From positions 42,542,602 through 42,606,601 of the forward strand of contig OX387185.1 in NCBI GenBank assembly GCA_947561395.2: a stretch of DNA of 64,000 nt. The letters run 5' to 3'. This stretch comes from Buxus sempervirens. Its lineage: Eukaryota > Streptophyta > Magnoliopsida > Buxales > Buxaceae. Below, piece after piece: positions 12,901-24,110 of the stretch. Under the pieces are notes generated by a model that saw only the letters and a list, made by a program, of their open reading frames with translations, made no database searches and was not told where the DNA came from. The translations under genes and the position numbers were made by a program. Positions within the stretch are counted from its first letter, which is position 1. Every line of letters begins with the position of its first letter.

Positions 12901-14623
12901 TGTCTACCAGGAGGCTCGCCGATCCCAGAGTTTTCTGGGCAACCAGCAAGTTTTTAAACACTGGTTTAGATAGATTGTAATGCAGTTATGCATGGTTTTT
13001 ACATGTGAGAATCCAGTAAAAGCAGAAGATATAGGTAGTACCTGTTGGGTGTCTTCCATATGATCAATCCAATCATGAATCATGAACTGTATCCATGAGC
13101 AAGCTATCAAGTTGAATTGTTTCCCATTGTCTATAAACTTCTTTCTCGCCAACAGCTTTGTGGCCACCACTGTAGGGTGAGGGTCAAACAACTGTTGATC
13201 CATGAGGTGTTAATAGAGTATTAACTAATTTGCACTTCATTTAGATAACAATAACGTATTGCACCGTTGTCACTGTAAAAGAACTCAAGCCATCGATACA
13301 TGATGTAACCAGGGATGACAATATGGCAGATTAATGGGGTAATCCATCCCTAATGGTTAAGGTTTAGTAAAGCGTAAATCCGGTTAGGGTTTAACCCAAC
13401 TTGAACCGAATTGAAAACCCCAATATTAATTCTTTTAAATATTATTTTTCTATACAAAAATATTTATTATTTTGCATTTATTTATAAATTTATATATATA
13501 CTAAATAAAAGCATTCATAATTTAACATTTTATAGTATAACCTTGTCAACTCGCCCGCCTTGTTACCAACTCAATAAGATTAGGAGTTGGTTTGTATCCA
13601 ACCCAATAGTGTTTAGGAGCGGGTTCGAGCTGGGCCATGATTTGTCAAAACTCTAACCCAGCCCTCACCCAAGCCATTGCCATCCCTACATGTAACCCTC
13701 ATCTTCTTGATTTAAACAGTTCAATCAGTAGGTGATTTGTCTCTCGCCTCCTTCAAGATACAGGCTTCCTTCTGAAAGACACTGAAACCTTTCCTCTATT
13801 AGACAACCAACATTAAGAAGTGAACAAATCTTCCAAATTCACCAGGCTTTTCCAGTGTCCATAGAGGCCCGTCTCTGACCCATAAGAATTTTTTTTTTTT
13901 TTTGGTTGGATTAATTTGCTGTGTTCAAGTAGAACTCTTATTTGTTTCAAAACGATTGTTCAAACTGCTCCGAGACACTAGAACCGTGTGTAGTAAGCGT
14001 TTACGTACACAACTGCTCTATTGGTTTTTTAAGGGTTGGAATTGGAATTGCAACCAGTTGCTTTTTATGCATCAATTCTAACAATAAGATCATCGTTGAA
14101 AAATAAAACAAAAAAACAGGGAAGAAATCACGAGTAATTGAAATAAAGCAGTGGGTGAGTCCTCAGTGAAATTCTACCTTGTAGGGTAAACTCGAGGGGG
14201 GCATATTCCGACCGAAGAAGGTTCCCTGACTGCCAATAACGTCGTCCGTTGGATGATTGCAGGTACCATCAGCCGTCCGATAGGCGAACTCTTGGGCGTC
14301 GTACTTCTTACCGTTCATTCCTCCGACGTGCAACAGATTGTAACGCTGGTGGAGGTGCCTTCTGATTCCCAAGTAAGCCACTCCTAGCACCACCGGAAGC
14401 CTGTGCCACATCCCCAACCTGTCCACCAAATGTATTATCTGCAGATCAAAGAGGAGGAGGAGGAATCAGTTCCATTTTCAGAAATTCATCGACTTAAAAT
14501 TAAGTGGAAATTTATGAAAATTTGTGAAAGGGGAGGATCACTGACGCAGAAGAGAAAGGCGTCGAAGAGTCTCATCTTGGCTACGATGGGCCGAAGTTCA
14601 GGATGAACGAAAGAGAAAGCCAT
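9967..14623 (-). CDS. DOX1: Fatty acid alpha-dioxygenase (peroxidase-like oxygenase)
   Basis: This haem enzyme adds O2 to the alpha carbon of fatty acids, giving 2-hydroperoxides in plant oxylipin defence signalling. Exons: 14623-14546, 14438-14178, 13191-13042, 12642-12509, 11948-11735, 11442-11297, 11174-10944, 10843-10641, 10546-10303 and 10192-9967. All junctions are GT-AG, phases agree, and the sum is 1887 nt, giving 628 aa (Arabidopsis DOX1 is about 639). Distal haem His152 lies in FMIHDWIDH. Tyr374 and His377 lie in VYRMH, matching rice Tyr379/His382 with a constant offset of 5. The C-terminal AEKKIKGFAISETAF block is intact. ATG 14623 was chosen because it opens the family-like HPELRPIVAKM N-terminus. 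No signal peptide is seen. Intron 2 carries a hAT MITE. The gene looks functional; DOX1 versus DOX2 class was not tested. Confidence 0.96.
12706..12773. repeat. Short inverted repeat in alpha-dioxygenase intron 3
   Basis: ACCAGTGACTCGGAGGTCTG at the left pairs imperfectly with CAGACCGAGTCACCAGCT at the right, around a loop of about 25 bp. It is a hairpin-forming element, possibly a tiny foldback remnant. No function is inferred. Confidence 0.5.
13310..13688. mobile_element. hAT-type MITE in alpha-dioxygenase intron 2
   Basis: The ends are CAGGGATGACAAT (13310) and ATTGCCATCCCTA (13688), which are inverted repeats of each other. The 8-bp flanks are GATGTAAC (13302-13309) and CATGTAAC (13689-13696), 7 of 8 identical, as expected for a decayed hAT target duplication. 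The 379-bp interior is AT-rich with no ORF of note. Its ends share CAGGGATG/TAGGGATG with the autonomous-type hAT at 4797, so it may be a relative mobilised by the same kind of transposase. Confidence 0.78.
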
Positions 14624-14908
14624 TGTTGTTTCTGTAACAATAACCAAAAGGAGGAGTCGTGGTTTACTGGTTTCTTCCTCTGAACGAGAGATGGTTGGAA
14701 AAGCGACACTCGATGGGCTTTAAAGGGGTGAGCGAAAGCCAATTTATTACACGTGGCAAACTTTCTTTATAACTCTCTATCACTCACTGCGATGATAAAA
14801 GGATATGGGTAGGGCCATTCACGGCTCCATGTGGAACGGTGGAAGCGACTCTGTGCTTTCAAGTCTTGCGACTCGTAAGTCTTCCTAAATCTAAAATATC
14901 TCTAACGA
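14624..14908. promoter_or_regulatory. Alpha-dioxygenase upstream region
   Basis: This is the 5' flank of the minus-strand gene. A TATA-like TTTAAAG lies at 14718-14725, about 100 bp upstream of the ATG, a plausible core promoter position. A CACGTG element (in ACACGTGGC) at about 14749-14757 is a G-box core, a common plant bZIP/bHLH site. Function is inferred only from position. Confidence 0.4.
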
Positions 14909-15109
14909 GTTGAAATCGTCTGTCTTGCTTTCCTGGTGTGGTCGTGAGATGTTGCCATGTGGATCATCTCACGGCCAATGTTTTTCACATGTTTTAAATG
15001 TATCAAGTGAGCCCCACATGAAAAAACAGTGGCCATGAGATGCTCCACATGGCAGCATCTAATGGCCACCACAGGGAACACTTCACGGAAACATGGCAGA
15101 AGATTTCAT
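14909..15109. mobile_element. Foldback MITE, second copy
   Basis: The left arm begins GTTGAAATCGTCTGTC. The right arm ends GGCAGAAGATTTCAT, its imperfect inverse. Arms extend about 85 bp, and each arm holds its own inverted repeat (GTGAGATG..CATCTCAC on the left, CATGAGATG..GCATCT on the right), giving palindromes within a palindrome. The element is 201 bp and noncoding. Confidence 0.65.
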
Positions 15110-15499
15110 TCTGTCGACATGGCAAAATTAATAGTGCCATGCCTTCTACGTGTGTGGGCTGTTAAGCTGGGGAAGCAGCCGTGGCGTGCAGAGCTGGACT
15201 ACTGTTCATCTATCAACTTCCAACTGCATCGTCAGGTGCGCACGTTAGCACTCTCCACAATTATTTTTGTGGGTTCGGATTTCAGAGGACAGATCAAGTT
15301 GTCGGTATCATCCCTCCCTAATACAGTCTACAGTGCCTATTAATTAATATCGTAGTGCTGTTTCGTAACAAACAAGGCTCCTCTCATATCTAGTAGCTTC
15401 TATTTGATGGTTTTGAAATTTTTTTTTTTTTTTTTTTGGGGTCATCTATTGATGGTTTTGATGAATGGACAAATCTGCGGTCCCAGTTATAGTTGTTTA

Positions 15500-16109
15500 G
15501 GGTGTGTTCGGAGCATTGGATTTGGGGAGAAAAGAAAAAAAAAGCTAAAAAAGAAAAGAAAAATACTAATTTTCTTTCCTTTTCTGATGTTTGGATAAAA
15601 TAAGAAATGAAATGAAAAGAAAAATATATTTTAGTAAGATGATGGGTTGGGGTGGTGCCGGGTGGCGGTGGGTGGTGGTGGCGACTGGTGGTGGTGGGCG
15701 GCAGTGGGTGGTGGTGTTGGTGGACGATGGTAGCAGCGACTAGTGGTAGTTGATGGGTAGTGATGGTGCCAGGTGGTGGTGGTGGGTGGTGGTGGCGGCT
15801 AGTGGTGGTGGTGGTTGGCATTAGTGGGTGGTGATGGGTGGTTGTGATGGGTGGTGGTAGCGGGTGATGGTGGGTGGTGGCGGTAGCTTGTAGGTTGTGG
15901 TGGTGGTAGATGGTGCTAGTGATATAAGGTGAATAATGATAAGTAATAGTGAATTTTCTTTTCTTTCAAAATTCTTACTTTTTTTGAAGAGAAAATTTTT
16001 TACATTGGAGAGAAAATCTCATTTTCTTTCATCTAAACCAAACAAGAGAAAAGAAAATTTTAACATTTTCTTTTCTTTTCTCCCCAAATCCAAAGTTCCA
16101 AACACAACT
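15500..16109. mobile_element. PIF/Harbinger-like MITE, copy 1
   Basis: The ends are GGGTGTGTTCGGAGC (15500) and the inverse CCAAACACAACT (ending 16109), flanked by TTA on both sides (15497-15499 and 16110-16112). A 3-bp TTA/TAA duplication with GG..TGTTTGG ends is the hallmark of Tourist/Harbinger MITEs. Both termini share GGATTTGGGGAGAAAAG. The middle (15650-15920) is a degenerate GGTGGT array that produces spurious Pro/Thr/His-rich ORFs. A second copy is at 43446-44845. Confidence 0.8.
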
Positions 16110-16112
16110 TTA

Positions 16113-17930
16113 ATGTTTATGATTTATGATAAATCAACTGACATCGTCCCAATAAAGACTTCTCCGGTAACGGTAACAGCACTTGAAAGGTAAGAAGATA
16201 TATGCCCCAAGCTTTAATTGATGACCAACATGGTCGTACTTAGATACGTTCCTAAGTAATATAAGTCTGCTACTTTTCCATAAAAAGGTCAAAAACAAAA
16301 AGCAGCCGTTGAAGGTAAGAGGTTATTTTTCCATTTTTCTTACCATAAAAAGGAAAAAAAAATAAAGGCAACCTCCCAAAAAATCTATGCTATACATAAC
16401 ACGAGGTGCCCCTTGGGAATTGGACTAATCAGAATATATAAGTTTTCCAAATAACCCTTACACATCACTGTCAAGATTCATTAATAAAAGTGTACAGTAA
16501 TCAAAATTATTTCGATTTTTTAAAAACTTAATAATAAGTTGCAAAACCTTTTCCTCCCTTTCTACCTATTTTTTCGTATGTGCAATATTACACATGCACC
16601 GAACTAGTAAAAAATAAAACAACAGAGGTTTCCAACAATCTCACTTTCCATCCAAAGTTTTTTAAAATATCAATTTATATATATTTCTTGTGTCTAGTAA
16701 CCTCTCCTCTTTTAAAGGTTTAACCTTTAAAATTTAGGGAATATTACTGTTACTCTGCTTTTCGATGACATATGACCCATTGGTCGTACCTTTTCAACAA
16801 ATGACCAAATGGGTCCATATTTGATCTTGTTTACGATATTGGCCGAGAACCATGGGTGTCTTATTTTTAATAAAGGATTGAGGATCTTGGCACTAGATTT
16901 TAGCATGCATTTTGTGTTTGTTAACAATTATATTTCATAGTTATTGGGGAAGGTATGCGCTATGCAAGTAGCAAAAGAATTAGATAAGTATAGTCAATTA
17001 TAAGGAAAAAGCAAACCGAAGAAAACTGAAAGGCATTTTGGGTAGCAGTAGGTAGTTTTATATATAAGAAGATAAATGTAAATTAAAATAAAAGTGATGA
17101 ACATTTTTTATTACAATAAGGTAGTTACATATGTGTAAACAATTGAATATGAGATAAAAAGTAACTAGAATAAAAACCGATGGGTAAACTCAAATACTGA
17201 AGATGCTGTTGTAACCACCAAATCGTGAAGTTATACTGATGGGTAAATTTGAATGAAAGTGGAGGGCTAATGGTGTATAACGTCGGCAAGAATCTTGAGA
17301 GTAGTTGGCTTTAGAGTAGTATAGATATGGATCCTTTTGATAGAGTTTGCATACAAGCATCTGGTGAGACATGAGGTTTAATCCTGCCTTATTGAGAACT
17401 TTGAGGTTTAAATGCATTTTTAAGACATGGAGTTTAATCTATGCCTACTATAAGAAAAGATGTCATCGATTACGTCTTTCTATGGCACCACTTGATTGAT
17501 GTTGAAAAAGACATCACACTGACATATGGATTATGCCCCTTTGAGAAGAATAAAAGGATCAAGATGGTTTATGGATAAACCTGCCCTTACGTAAGTATAT
17601 AAGCGTCCACAATTTAGTAGACCCCGGCACCTCTTACTCCAAAACTTTTAATGTATTTCTTAACATGAAAAACTCCTGGTCGTGAGATGCTCCATATGGC
17701 AGCGTCTCACACGCATTACACCATTTGCTGCAAGAGGAAGCAGCAAACGATTCAACCCGTACATTACTAAGCGAGTAAATATTTCAAGTAAAATATATAA
17801 ATTTTAACATATTTATTGAGAAAAAATAAAAATTATGCTATCAACATATACTTGCATAAATAAAGGGAGGGTTGCTGTTGCAAAAAACCTAAACCAACAA
17901 GGATTAAAGTTGTGCAAACTTAAGCAAAAC
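16113..17930. other. Intergenic, AT-rich, little recognisable
   Basis: I see no gene. Around 17660-17760 there is a partial foldback MITE arm (GTCGTGAGATGCTCCATATGG and GCAAACGATTCAACCC). The remainder shows no domain, tRNA or clear repeat by eye. Confidence 0.5.
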
Positions 17931-17933
17931 CTG

Positions 17934-18150
17934 AGATGAAATCATCCATTGTAGCTACCTTCAACAAATCATGCCGCCTAAATAAGATGCTGCCACATGC
18001 ATCATGTCACGACCAATGTTTTTTCACCTTGAAAAATGTGAAAATACTTTTCTGATATGAAAAAATAATAACTGTGAAGTTATGTACGTGGCAGTATCTC
18101 ACTCAAACGACAGAATATATTATAGAATGAAGCGACAAACAATTTCAACT
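17934..18150. mobile_element. Foldback MITE, third copy (diverged)
   Basis: It starts GAGATGAAATCATCCATTG and ends GCGACAAACAATTTCAACT, a diverged version of the termini at 4731 and 14909. Internal GATGCTGCCACATG and GTGGCAGTATCTCA match the inner arms of the other copies. It is noncoding. Confidence 0.55.
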
Positions 18151-18288
18151 CGCAAAACTGTATATGCACTATCAAACCTATCCATGAGGGGGCAGAAATC
18201 ATCTGCACCCAGTATATCGTTCACCAGCTTTAAATGGGGTCAGGTGCATGGTGCGATAAATTGGGTGTAGTGCGCTAGTCTCCGTGAG

Positions 18289-18439
18289 GACTTGAAATCA
18301 ACTGAAGCCCCTTGCTGGAAATATCTGCTGGTCCAACGGTGAATGAAGTATACACGTCTGTGAATGATGCTAACATGTACACGTCATTCACCGTTGGACC
18401 AGCAGATCTTCCGCTGTAGGCTCCGGCTAATATGACCTC
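18289..18439. mobile_element. Mutator-like MITE, copy 1
   Basis: This 151-bp element has inverted arms of about 55 bp. Both contain GCTGGTCCAACGGTGAATGA or its inverse. The 9-bp CTCCGTGAG occurs exactly on both sides (18280-18288 and 18440-18448). A 9-bp target duplication with long terminal inverted repeats points to Mutator-like origin. It is noncoding. A second copy lies 0.9 kb away in the opposite orientation. Confidence 0.8.
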
Positions 18440-19350
18440 CTCCGTGAGGACATCGTCATGGCTTTGGCTGCGTTTTCGTTGGGTAACGAGAAACTGTCGC
18501 TTTTAAACTAGTTTCAGCTGTTAGGTGACTTAGGTCACACAAGATTTTTTCCATTAATTTCTCGACTGGATATATCCATGCAGAAATCCTTCATTTTCTT
18601 CCGTTCTCTCGAAGTTATCCGCAACGAAAGTCTGCAACATTGGAACTTGGTGGCAAACCAGGAATAGCAAATGCAGAAGGTAAACGGAGTTGGTGGGCGT
18701 TCGGGCCATGCATTAAAGTTTGGTCAAGTGGTGCGTAACAGGGACGACAGGATAGGTCGGCAATCAATGACGAAAGACGATAATATATCTTTGAAGACCC
18801 ATCAAAACTGAGAGAAAACTTCATCTTTTGTTCGTTGACCAATGAAAAGGTTTAAAGCCGTTTGTCAGCGTTAGCTCCTGTAGTAATGGCAATGCAAATT
18901 CCGTGAACAAACTTCACCACTGGATCATGAGTCAACTTTCAGAACAAAGCATCGAATACGTATGAGATTTCTTCACATTAAGACTCGCATGCGGAGGGTC
19001 CTTGACGGATAAGCTACTCTGAGGAGTCAACAGCTGGCGCATTGGAAAGAGGAAGGTTTAGTGCAAGAATCAGTCAGATGAGTTATCTGCTGCATTCAAG
19101 TATCGTAGCTTCTGCAAGTCTCCGCTTATCCAGTTATCCGAGACTTGACACATCTCTAATAAATTAACACATTGGCACGTCTTTATTTTGGTTTCCTGAA
19201 TAACTTGGGAGTGGGTTCGGATGACATAATTAGAGCTAGTTTAAGTGTCTTATCATAATTAATTATTATTTAATCTTATTAATGGCGGGATAAATAAATT
19301 ACTTATTCTAATCAAAATGAGATTAAGCCTGATTCAGTATAAACGAAGAT

Positions 19351-19500
19351 GAGACCATATCAGCTGGAGCCTACGCTGGATGATCTGCCAATCCAACGGT
19401 GAATGATATTTTATCGTCAGCGTCATTCACAAATATATACACACCACTCACAGTTGGACCAACACATCTTCAAGCAAAGGGCTTTAAGTGATTTCAAGTC
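19351..19500. mobile_element. Mutator-like MITE, copy 2 (opposite orientation)
   Basis: This 150-bp element is the reverse-orientation homologue of 18289-18439 (ends GAGACCATATCAGC and GATTTCAAGTC). The flanks AACGAAGAT (19342-19350) and AATGAAGAC (19501-19509) agree at 7 of 9 positions, an aged 9-bp duplication. Its arms are more diverged than in copy 1, suggesting an older insertion. Confidence 0.75.
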
Positions 19501-19635
19501 AATGAAGACCAAATCTCATCTATTTGGCTCGAAAGCCTCATATGGTTAAAAACTAATCGGAAATACTTTCTCCTTTTTTGCTTTTATGTATTGTTCTCCA
19601 TTGAAAGTGGGAGGCTTCGACATGTGGGTAGCTTC

Positions 19636-21127
19636 TGTTGAAGAATTAGTTCCTAAATTGAAGGATCTGGAGATTTATTTCCTTAACCGATTACACAATT
19701 GGTTCCTTAATTAGTTCCTTGATTATAGGATCTATTTTGAATCATTTCCTAACTGATTGTACTGCTGTAGATATTCTCTAGAATGTTTCCAAAATGTATA
19801 GCTTCTTTCTTTATTCATAGTTAGGTAAGATCCTATAAAGTGTGATGTAATACTCCCATGAATATACAATATATACAACAGAGAATACTGTTTTCCAGAT
19901 CTGAATTCTTCTATCTTCATCTTCTATTTTCGTTATGGTATTAGAGCCAAACGATCTGAAGGATTATTGCTGAACCACCACATCCAACTGATCTGAATTC
20001 TTCCTCCAACAACTGATGGATTCTTCCTCCAACAACATGCCGGAACCATCTCAACCAAGATCGGTTCCTGTTGTTGTTCAATCTGAAGGTGTTTTTAATG
20101 CTAGAATTATTCTAAATGAATCAAATTATGATATTTAGTCACAGTTGATGGAGATGCACATCGCTGAAAGAGAGAAACTCTCTTATATTCGTTGTAAGAC
20201 GAAGCCACCTGCAGAATTTGAAGATGGCTATGAAAGATGGTATGCTGAAAATCAGAAAATGAAACGATGGATATCGATGTTCATGACTCCATAAATTATG
20301 AAGCGTTATGTACGCTTATCCACTGCCTACGACATCTGGAGTGCTCTGTCAAAAGCCTTCTATAATGGAAGTGATGAGTTGCAAGTATTTGCTTTAAATC
20401 AAAAGGCATTTACAGCTGCACAAAATGGAAAGTCTCTCTCAGAATATTATGGAGAGTTAACCGGAGTTTTCAGAGAATTGGATCATCGTGATAAAGTAAG
20501 TTGTCATGAAGGATCCTGATGATATCATTGCATACCGAAAGTCTATTGAACGACTAAGGGTGCACATATTTCTTGCTAGATTGGATGCATCATTTGATCA
20601 AGTTCATGGAGAGATTCTACGCAAAGAACTTGTTCCAGATTTGGAAGAATGCTATTCATTAATTCGAAGAGAGGTGGTACATCGAGCAACTCTGGTTGGG
20701 GAATCTGAAAAATCTGAAGCTTCCGCAATGGCTGATCTTCTTATTAAAGCTGTCTCAAATCGAATCTTCTCAAAATTAGTAGACAAGTTGGGCATGTGTG
20801 ATATCTATGCACCAACTTGAGGGGGAGTGTTGAAGAATTAGTTCCTAAATTGAAGGATCTAGAGATTTATTTCCTTAACCGATTACACAATTGGTTCCTT
20901 GATTAGCTCCTTGATTATAGGATCTATTTTGAATCATTTCCTAACTGATTGTACTGCTGTAGATATTCTCTGGAATGTTTCAAAAATGTATAGCTTCTTT
21001 CTTTATTCATAATTAGGTAAGATCCTATAAAGTGTGATGTAATACTCCCATGAATATACAATATATACAGCAGAGAATACTGTTTTCCAGATCTAAATTC
21101 TTCTATCTTCATCTTCTATTTTCGTCA
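19636..21127 (+). mobile_element. Internally deleted Copia-type element with both LTRs
   Basis: The LTRs are 19636-19935 and 20828-21127, 300 bp each, differing at few sites (TG...TTCGTTA and TG...TTCGTCA). The target duplication GCTTC is at 19631-19635 and 21128-21132. The primer-binding site TGGTATTAGAGCC follows LTR1 (about 19936). The polypurine tract CTTGAGGGGGAG precedes LTR2 (20816-20827). Between them lies only a broken gag of about 0.8 kb; protease, integrase, reverse transcriptase and RNase H are missing. Total length is 1492 bp. The ends needed in cis are present, so it may have been a non-autonomous element. Confidence 0.92.
20016..20820 (+). pseudogene. Copia gag (UBN2-like), disrupted
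   Basis: The frame opens at ATG 20016 and is interrupted by in-frame stops at 20136-20138 and 20292-20294, and by a frameshift between about 20500 and 20519. The region 20298-20515 resembles the gag UBN2 domain (TAYDIWSALSKAFYN, LSEYYGELTGVFRELD), and 20506-20820 is its continuation in another frame. No zinc knuckle remains before the polypurine tract. It cannot produce a complete gag. Confidence 0.8.
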
Positions 21128-21132
21128 GCTTC

Positions 21133-23647
21133 TACAACTTTTGGTTTCTACAAATTATCATCTACAAATAATATATTAACCTGGTGGTTGGACGTAAGTA
21201 TTTTATATCAGTATCAATTAATTTTATAGGTTGCACTTGGTATGAGAGTCATACTTTGCTACACGATTACTGATTGATTGTAGAAAATATTAAGAATTAT
21301 GATAAAGTTCTGTTAATTAATGATTTATAATTTGATCTTTTCAAAAGTTTATGGGCTAGATTAGATTTTTTATTACTAGATCAGTAACCGATATGTCATC
21401 TGATTTATATGTATTATTAATTTAGAATATCATAGCCCTATTATTTCAGCTATAATCTTTTAATTTTAGATCCATTGTACATGGCTATAAGATTCTTTAA
21501 TCTCCCATTAGTTTTGATTGAATATATCTATTGCTCCCAAATTAGTCCAAGCTCGACACGTGGCAGTGGGGTGATGTGTCTTTGTGCGGGCATGCCAGTA
21601 TCTATTGATACAATGATTCGGGTCAGATCCTAACCCCGGGCATCTGTTCTAGATCTAAACCGAAGTCAGTCTATCCGTACTGCAAGTCACATGTAACAAA
21701 ACTAATCAGACGAAAGAATTAAGACTAGGGTTCATTCTTCGTTTGGGTTCTTATTCGTGTTTGAAAATGGCAATAGGCAAGAACAAAGTACTCTATTTAG
21801 ATATTGGTCGCTAGAGATGCAACCATTGATTACAACAAATCTCCACGTAACTCAAAAGAAATAAAACAAATGAAAATCATCAAGGTTGATAGTACCAGCC
21901 TCCCCTGGCCTTATAGCCGTAATCGGAGTATAAGGAAAAGGTGTAGGGAGCGTTTATTAACAGAGTTGATTCGAGGGTTCATTCAAGGATACTTTTTAGC
22001 CGATGTCGGGTTAGTCACCTGGCTTGACCAAAGATGGCTGCGGGACTGGCTACTCGTAATCCTGTAGCCATAATAGGAGTACAGAACTAGGAAATAGGGG
22101 TGGCCTCAACCTCCTTGTCGGTGGCAGGGTCTTCACTTCAATCGGAGTAAATAAAAACCTAGAGTGTCACTGCGACAGGAAACAGTGAAAGGGGTCCTAG
22201 ATTCTCCTTTCTTGCTACAATATAGATGTAAGAGACTTGATAGAGATCACGGATGATCGAATTATAATCATAATAACCGGTTACGGTCGAGTGGATGTTG
22301 TCCTCGAGCTCTTCAAGACTGTGCCTTTTATAGCCAAACTCTGACGGTTGCTTACCGTCCCATGTTTGCATGACCTTCATTTCGGTTCTAAAAGTTACCA
22401 ATCTGTTTCATCTCATTCGGGTAAGATAACTGCTTGCCACGATCTCAACAAATAACTTCCCTGTTTCCGTTTTTTATCCAGATGATTTCAATCATCAGTT
22501 TTATATTGCTGATGACATCATTCCTCAGACGTATGAATACAATTTTCCCATTTAGACATGTGTATGCTGATGTGGCTTCACTCATGAGGTTTGTCCATGT
22601 AGATGCCACGTGGCTTTCCTTCATTTGCTGGGCTACGACGGGTGTAAACAATATCTATGTTATCTCACTTCATATATTGTTTCAGGGAATAAAGATTAAG
22701 AATTTCGATTTTTCCTTTATACCAAATTCTAGTTTGTGATAAAATTTAGATTAATATTTGCCAAATTATGAATCCCAAAAAAAAATTATGAATCCCAAAA
22801 ACTTTTGGACTTTGAATGCGTTAAAAAAAATTTTAGAGACTTTCGTTTTTTGCAGGTCCAAGCGCCGCCCACCCAAATCAAAATAGACCTAATTCACCCT
22901 GCATCGGTCCATGTGAGTCTATGGACCTACATGGGCCATGAGCACACCCGCCTAACTTTGGCCAATTTGGGTTGGGTTTCAAAGAATATAGTTTGGTTTT
23001 AGTTCTGAAGTCTGTTACCGGACAAACCAAATGGAGACCAGACTTAGAATTGCGTGACTAATTTTATGTTTTACAAAAATAATGTAAAAGAAAAGAAAAC
23101 AATGGTGCATTTACGTAACAAATACTCGCTTAAATATTTCTATGAAAGTGTGAATATCTCAACTCAATTTCGGATTTTTTGGGTTGTATGGCATGAATCC
23201 TAACTCAATCCAAACTCAACTTCAAGCTTTAAATGAAACCCAACCAAAATCCAAACTCACTGCTGCTTATTTCAGGCTCTTATTCGAGTTGGGTTGAACG
23301 GGCCGGAGGCAGTCCGGGTTAATATGACAAAGGTTTATCGGCGGCTGCACTAACGTTCCTGCAGCCCAGCTGTACCGTGGCCCGGAACGGTGAGTGCATA
23401 TTAAAAATTCAACAAAACACAACGAGGAATTTTCTTTTTAAAAAAAATTTTTGAATTGCCTAATCACAGCGTGACTACAGGCGGGTTGCAGGATTTTTGC
23501 CGCAGCAAAATTCATCCGGCAACGAGTTCGTTATTCATATGGTCGAAAATACCTTTCCGGCTTTGGATGTCTTCCCGTCTCCTGCTGCTGCCCTCACCGG
23601 CCTTAACGAAATGGCGATGACCCCGATTTGATCTTTCCATATTCGAA
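21133..23647. other. Intergenic, no gene recognised
   Basis: This is AT-rich sequence with short ORFs lacking recognisable domains. Around 22880-22980 and 23170-23340 there are GGGTTGGGTT/AACCCAACC-rich stretches of the kind seen in decayed hAT MITEs, but I could not pair ends. At 22760-22800 an 18-bp AAATTATGAATCCCAAAA unit is tandemly duplicated. A TGCAGGCGGG/GCCGCAGC-rich segment at 23340-23520 precedes the next gene. Confidence 0.45.
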
Positions 23648-24110
23648 ATGGGTTTCTCCCGGTTCTTCATTTTCTTAACAAAAGTCGAAACCTCGATTGT
23701 TATCTCCCGAACAGCAGTTGAGTTCACATTTCAGCTTCCCTGCTTACCAAATCCCCTGCATGGAATATGTTCTTCTAGATTCCTCGGAAGTCCAATTTTC
23801 ACTCAGAAACAGAATCTTTGTGACTATAATCCGTCTGGGATACTTTCCAATCAACTTCACAACCCATCTCTTCTTTCGAGATGTGAAATTTTTGGATCCA
23901 ATAGATCAATCCATCGCGGTTCTACGAAAGCTCAAACTTTCACCGGGACCGACGAAGAAAACCCAAATTTGAGGACTGATCGAATTGCTGAAGACACTGA
24001 GAAATTCTGTAAGATATTTTCACAGTACCCGAAGACTTCTGACATCGAGTCCTCTCTTAGTCGTGCTCAGGTTGAGGTTTCGCCGATACTTGTTACCGAG
24101 GTCTTGAAGA
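23648..24110 (+). CDS. Probable PPR protein, N-terminal part only (runs into gap)
   Basis: The ATG at 23648 opens an uninterrupted frame of 154 codons up to the N run. The first part is Ser/Arg-rich with few acidic residues, consistent with an organelle transit peptide. The segment at about residues 118-154 (AEDTEKFCKIFSQY...DIESSLSRAQVEVSPILVTEVLK) has the look of the pre-repeat helix region of mitochondrial pentatricopeptide repeat proteins, which typically continue into a family-typical helix before the PPR array. PPR proteins bind organellar RNA. No PPR motif itself is visible because the sequence ends, so the call rests on the N-terminal pattern. Confidence 0.55.

Noticed and set aside
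15390-15821. His/Pro/Thr-rich 143-codon ORF on the minus strand
   Set aside because: It is the reverse of the degenerate GGTGGT array inside the Harbinger-like MITE.
18615-18842. 75-codon minus ORF in a GC-richer patch
   Set aside because: No recognisable family and no neighbouring exon; chance frame cannot be excluded.
21804-22067. 87-codon plus-strand ORF, basic, possible small protein
   Set aside because: No domain, no good splice or promoter context, and surrounding sequence looks like decayed repeat.
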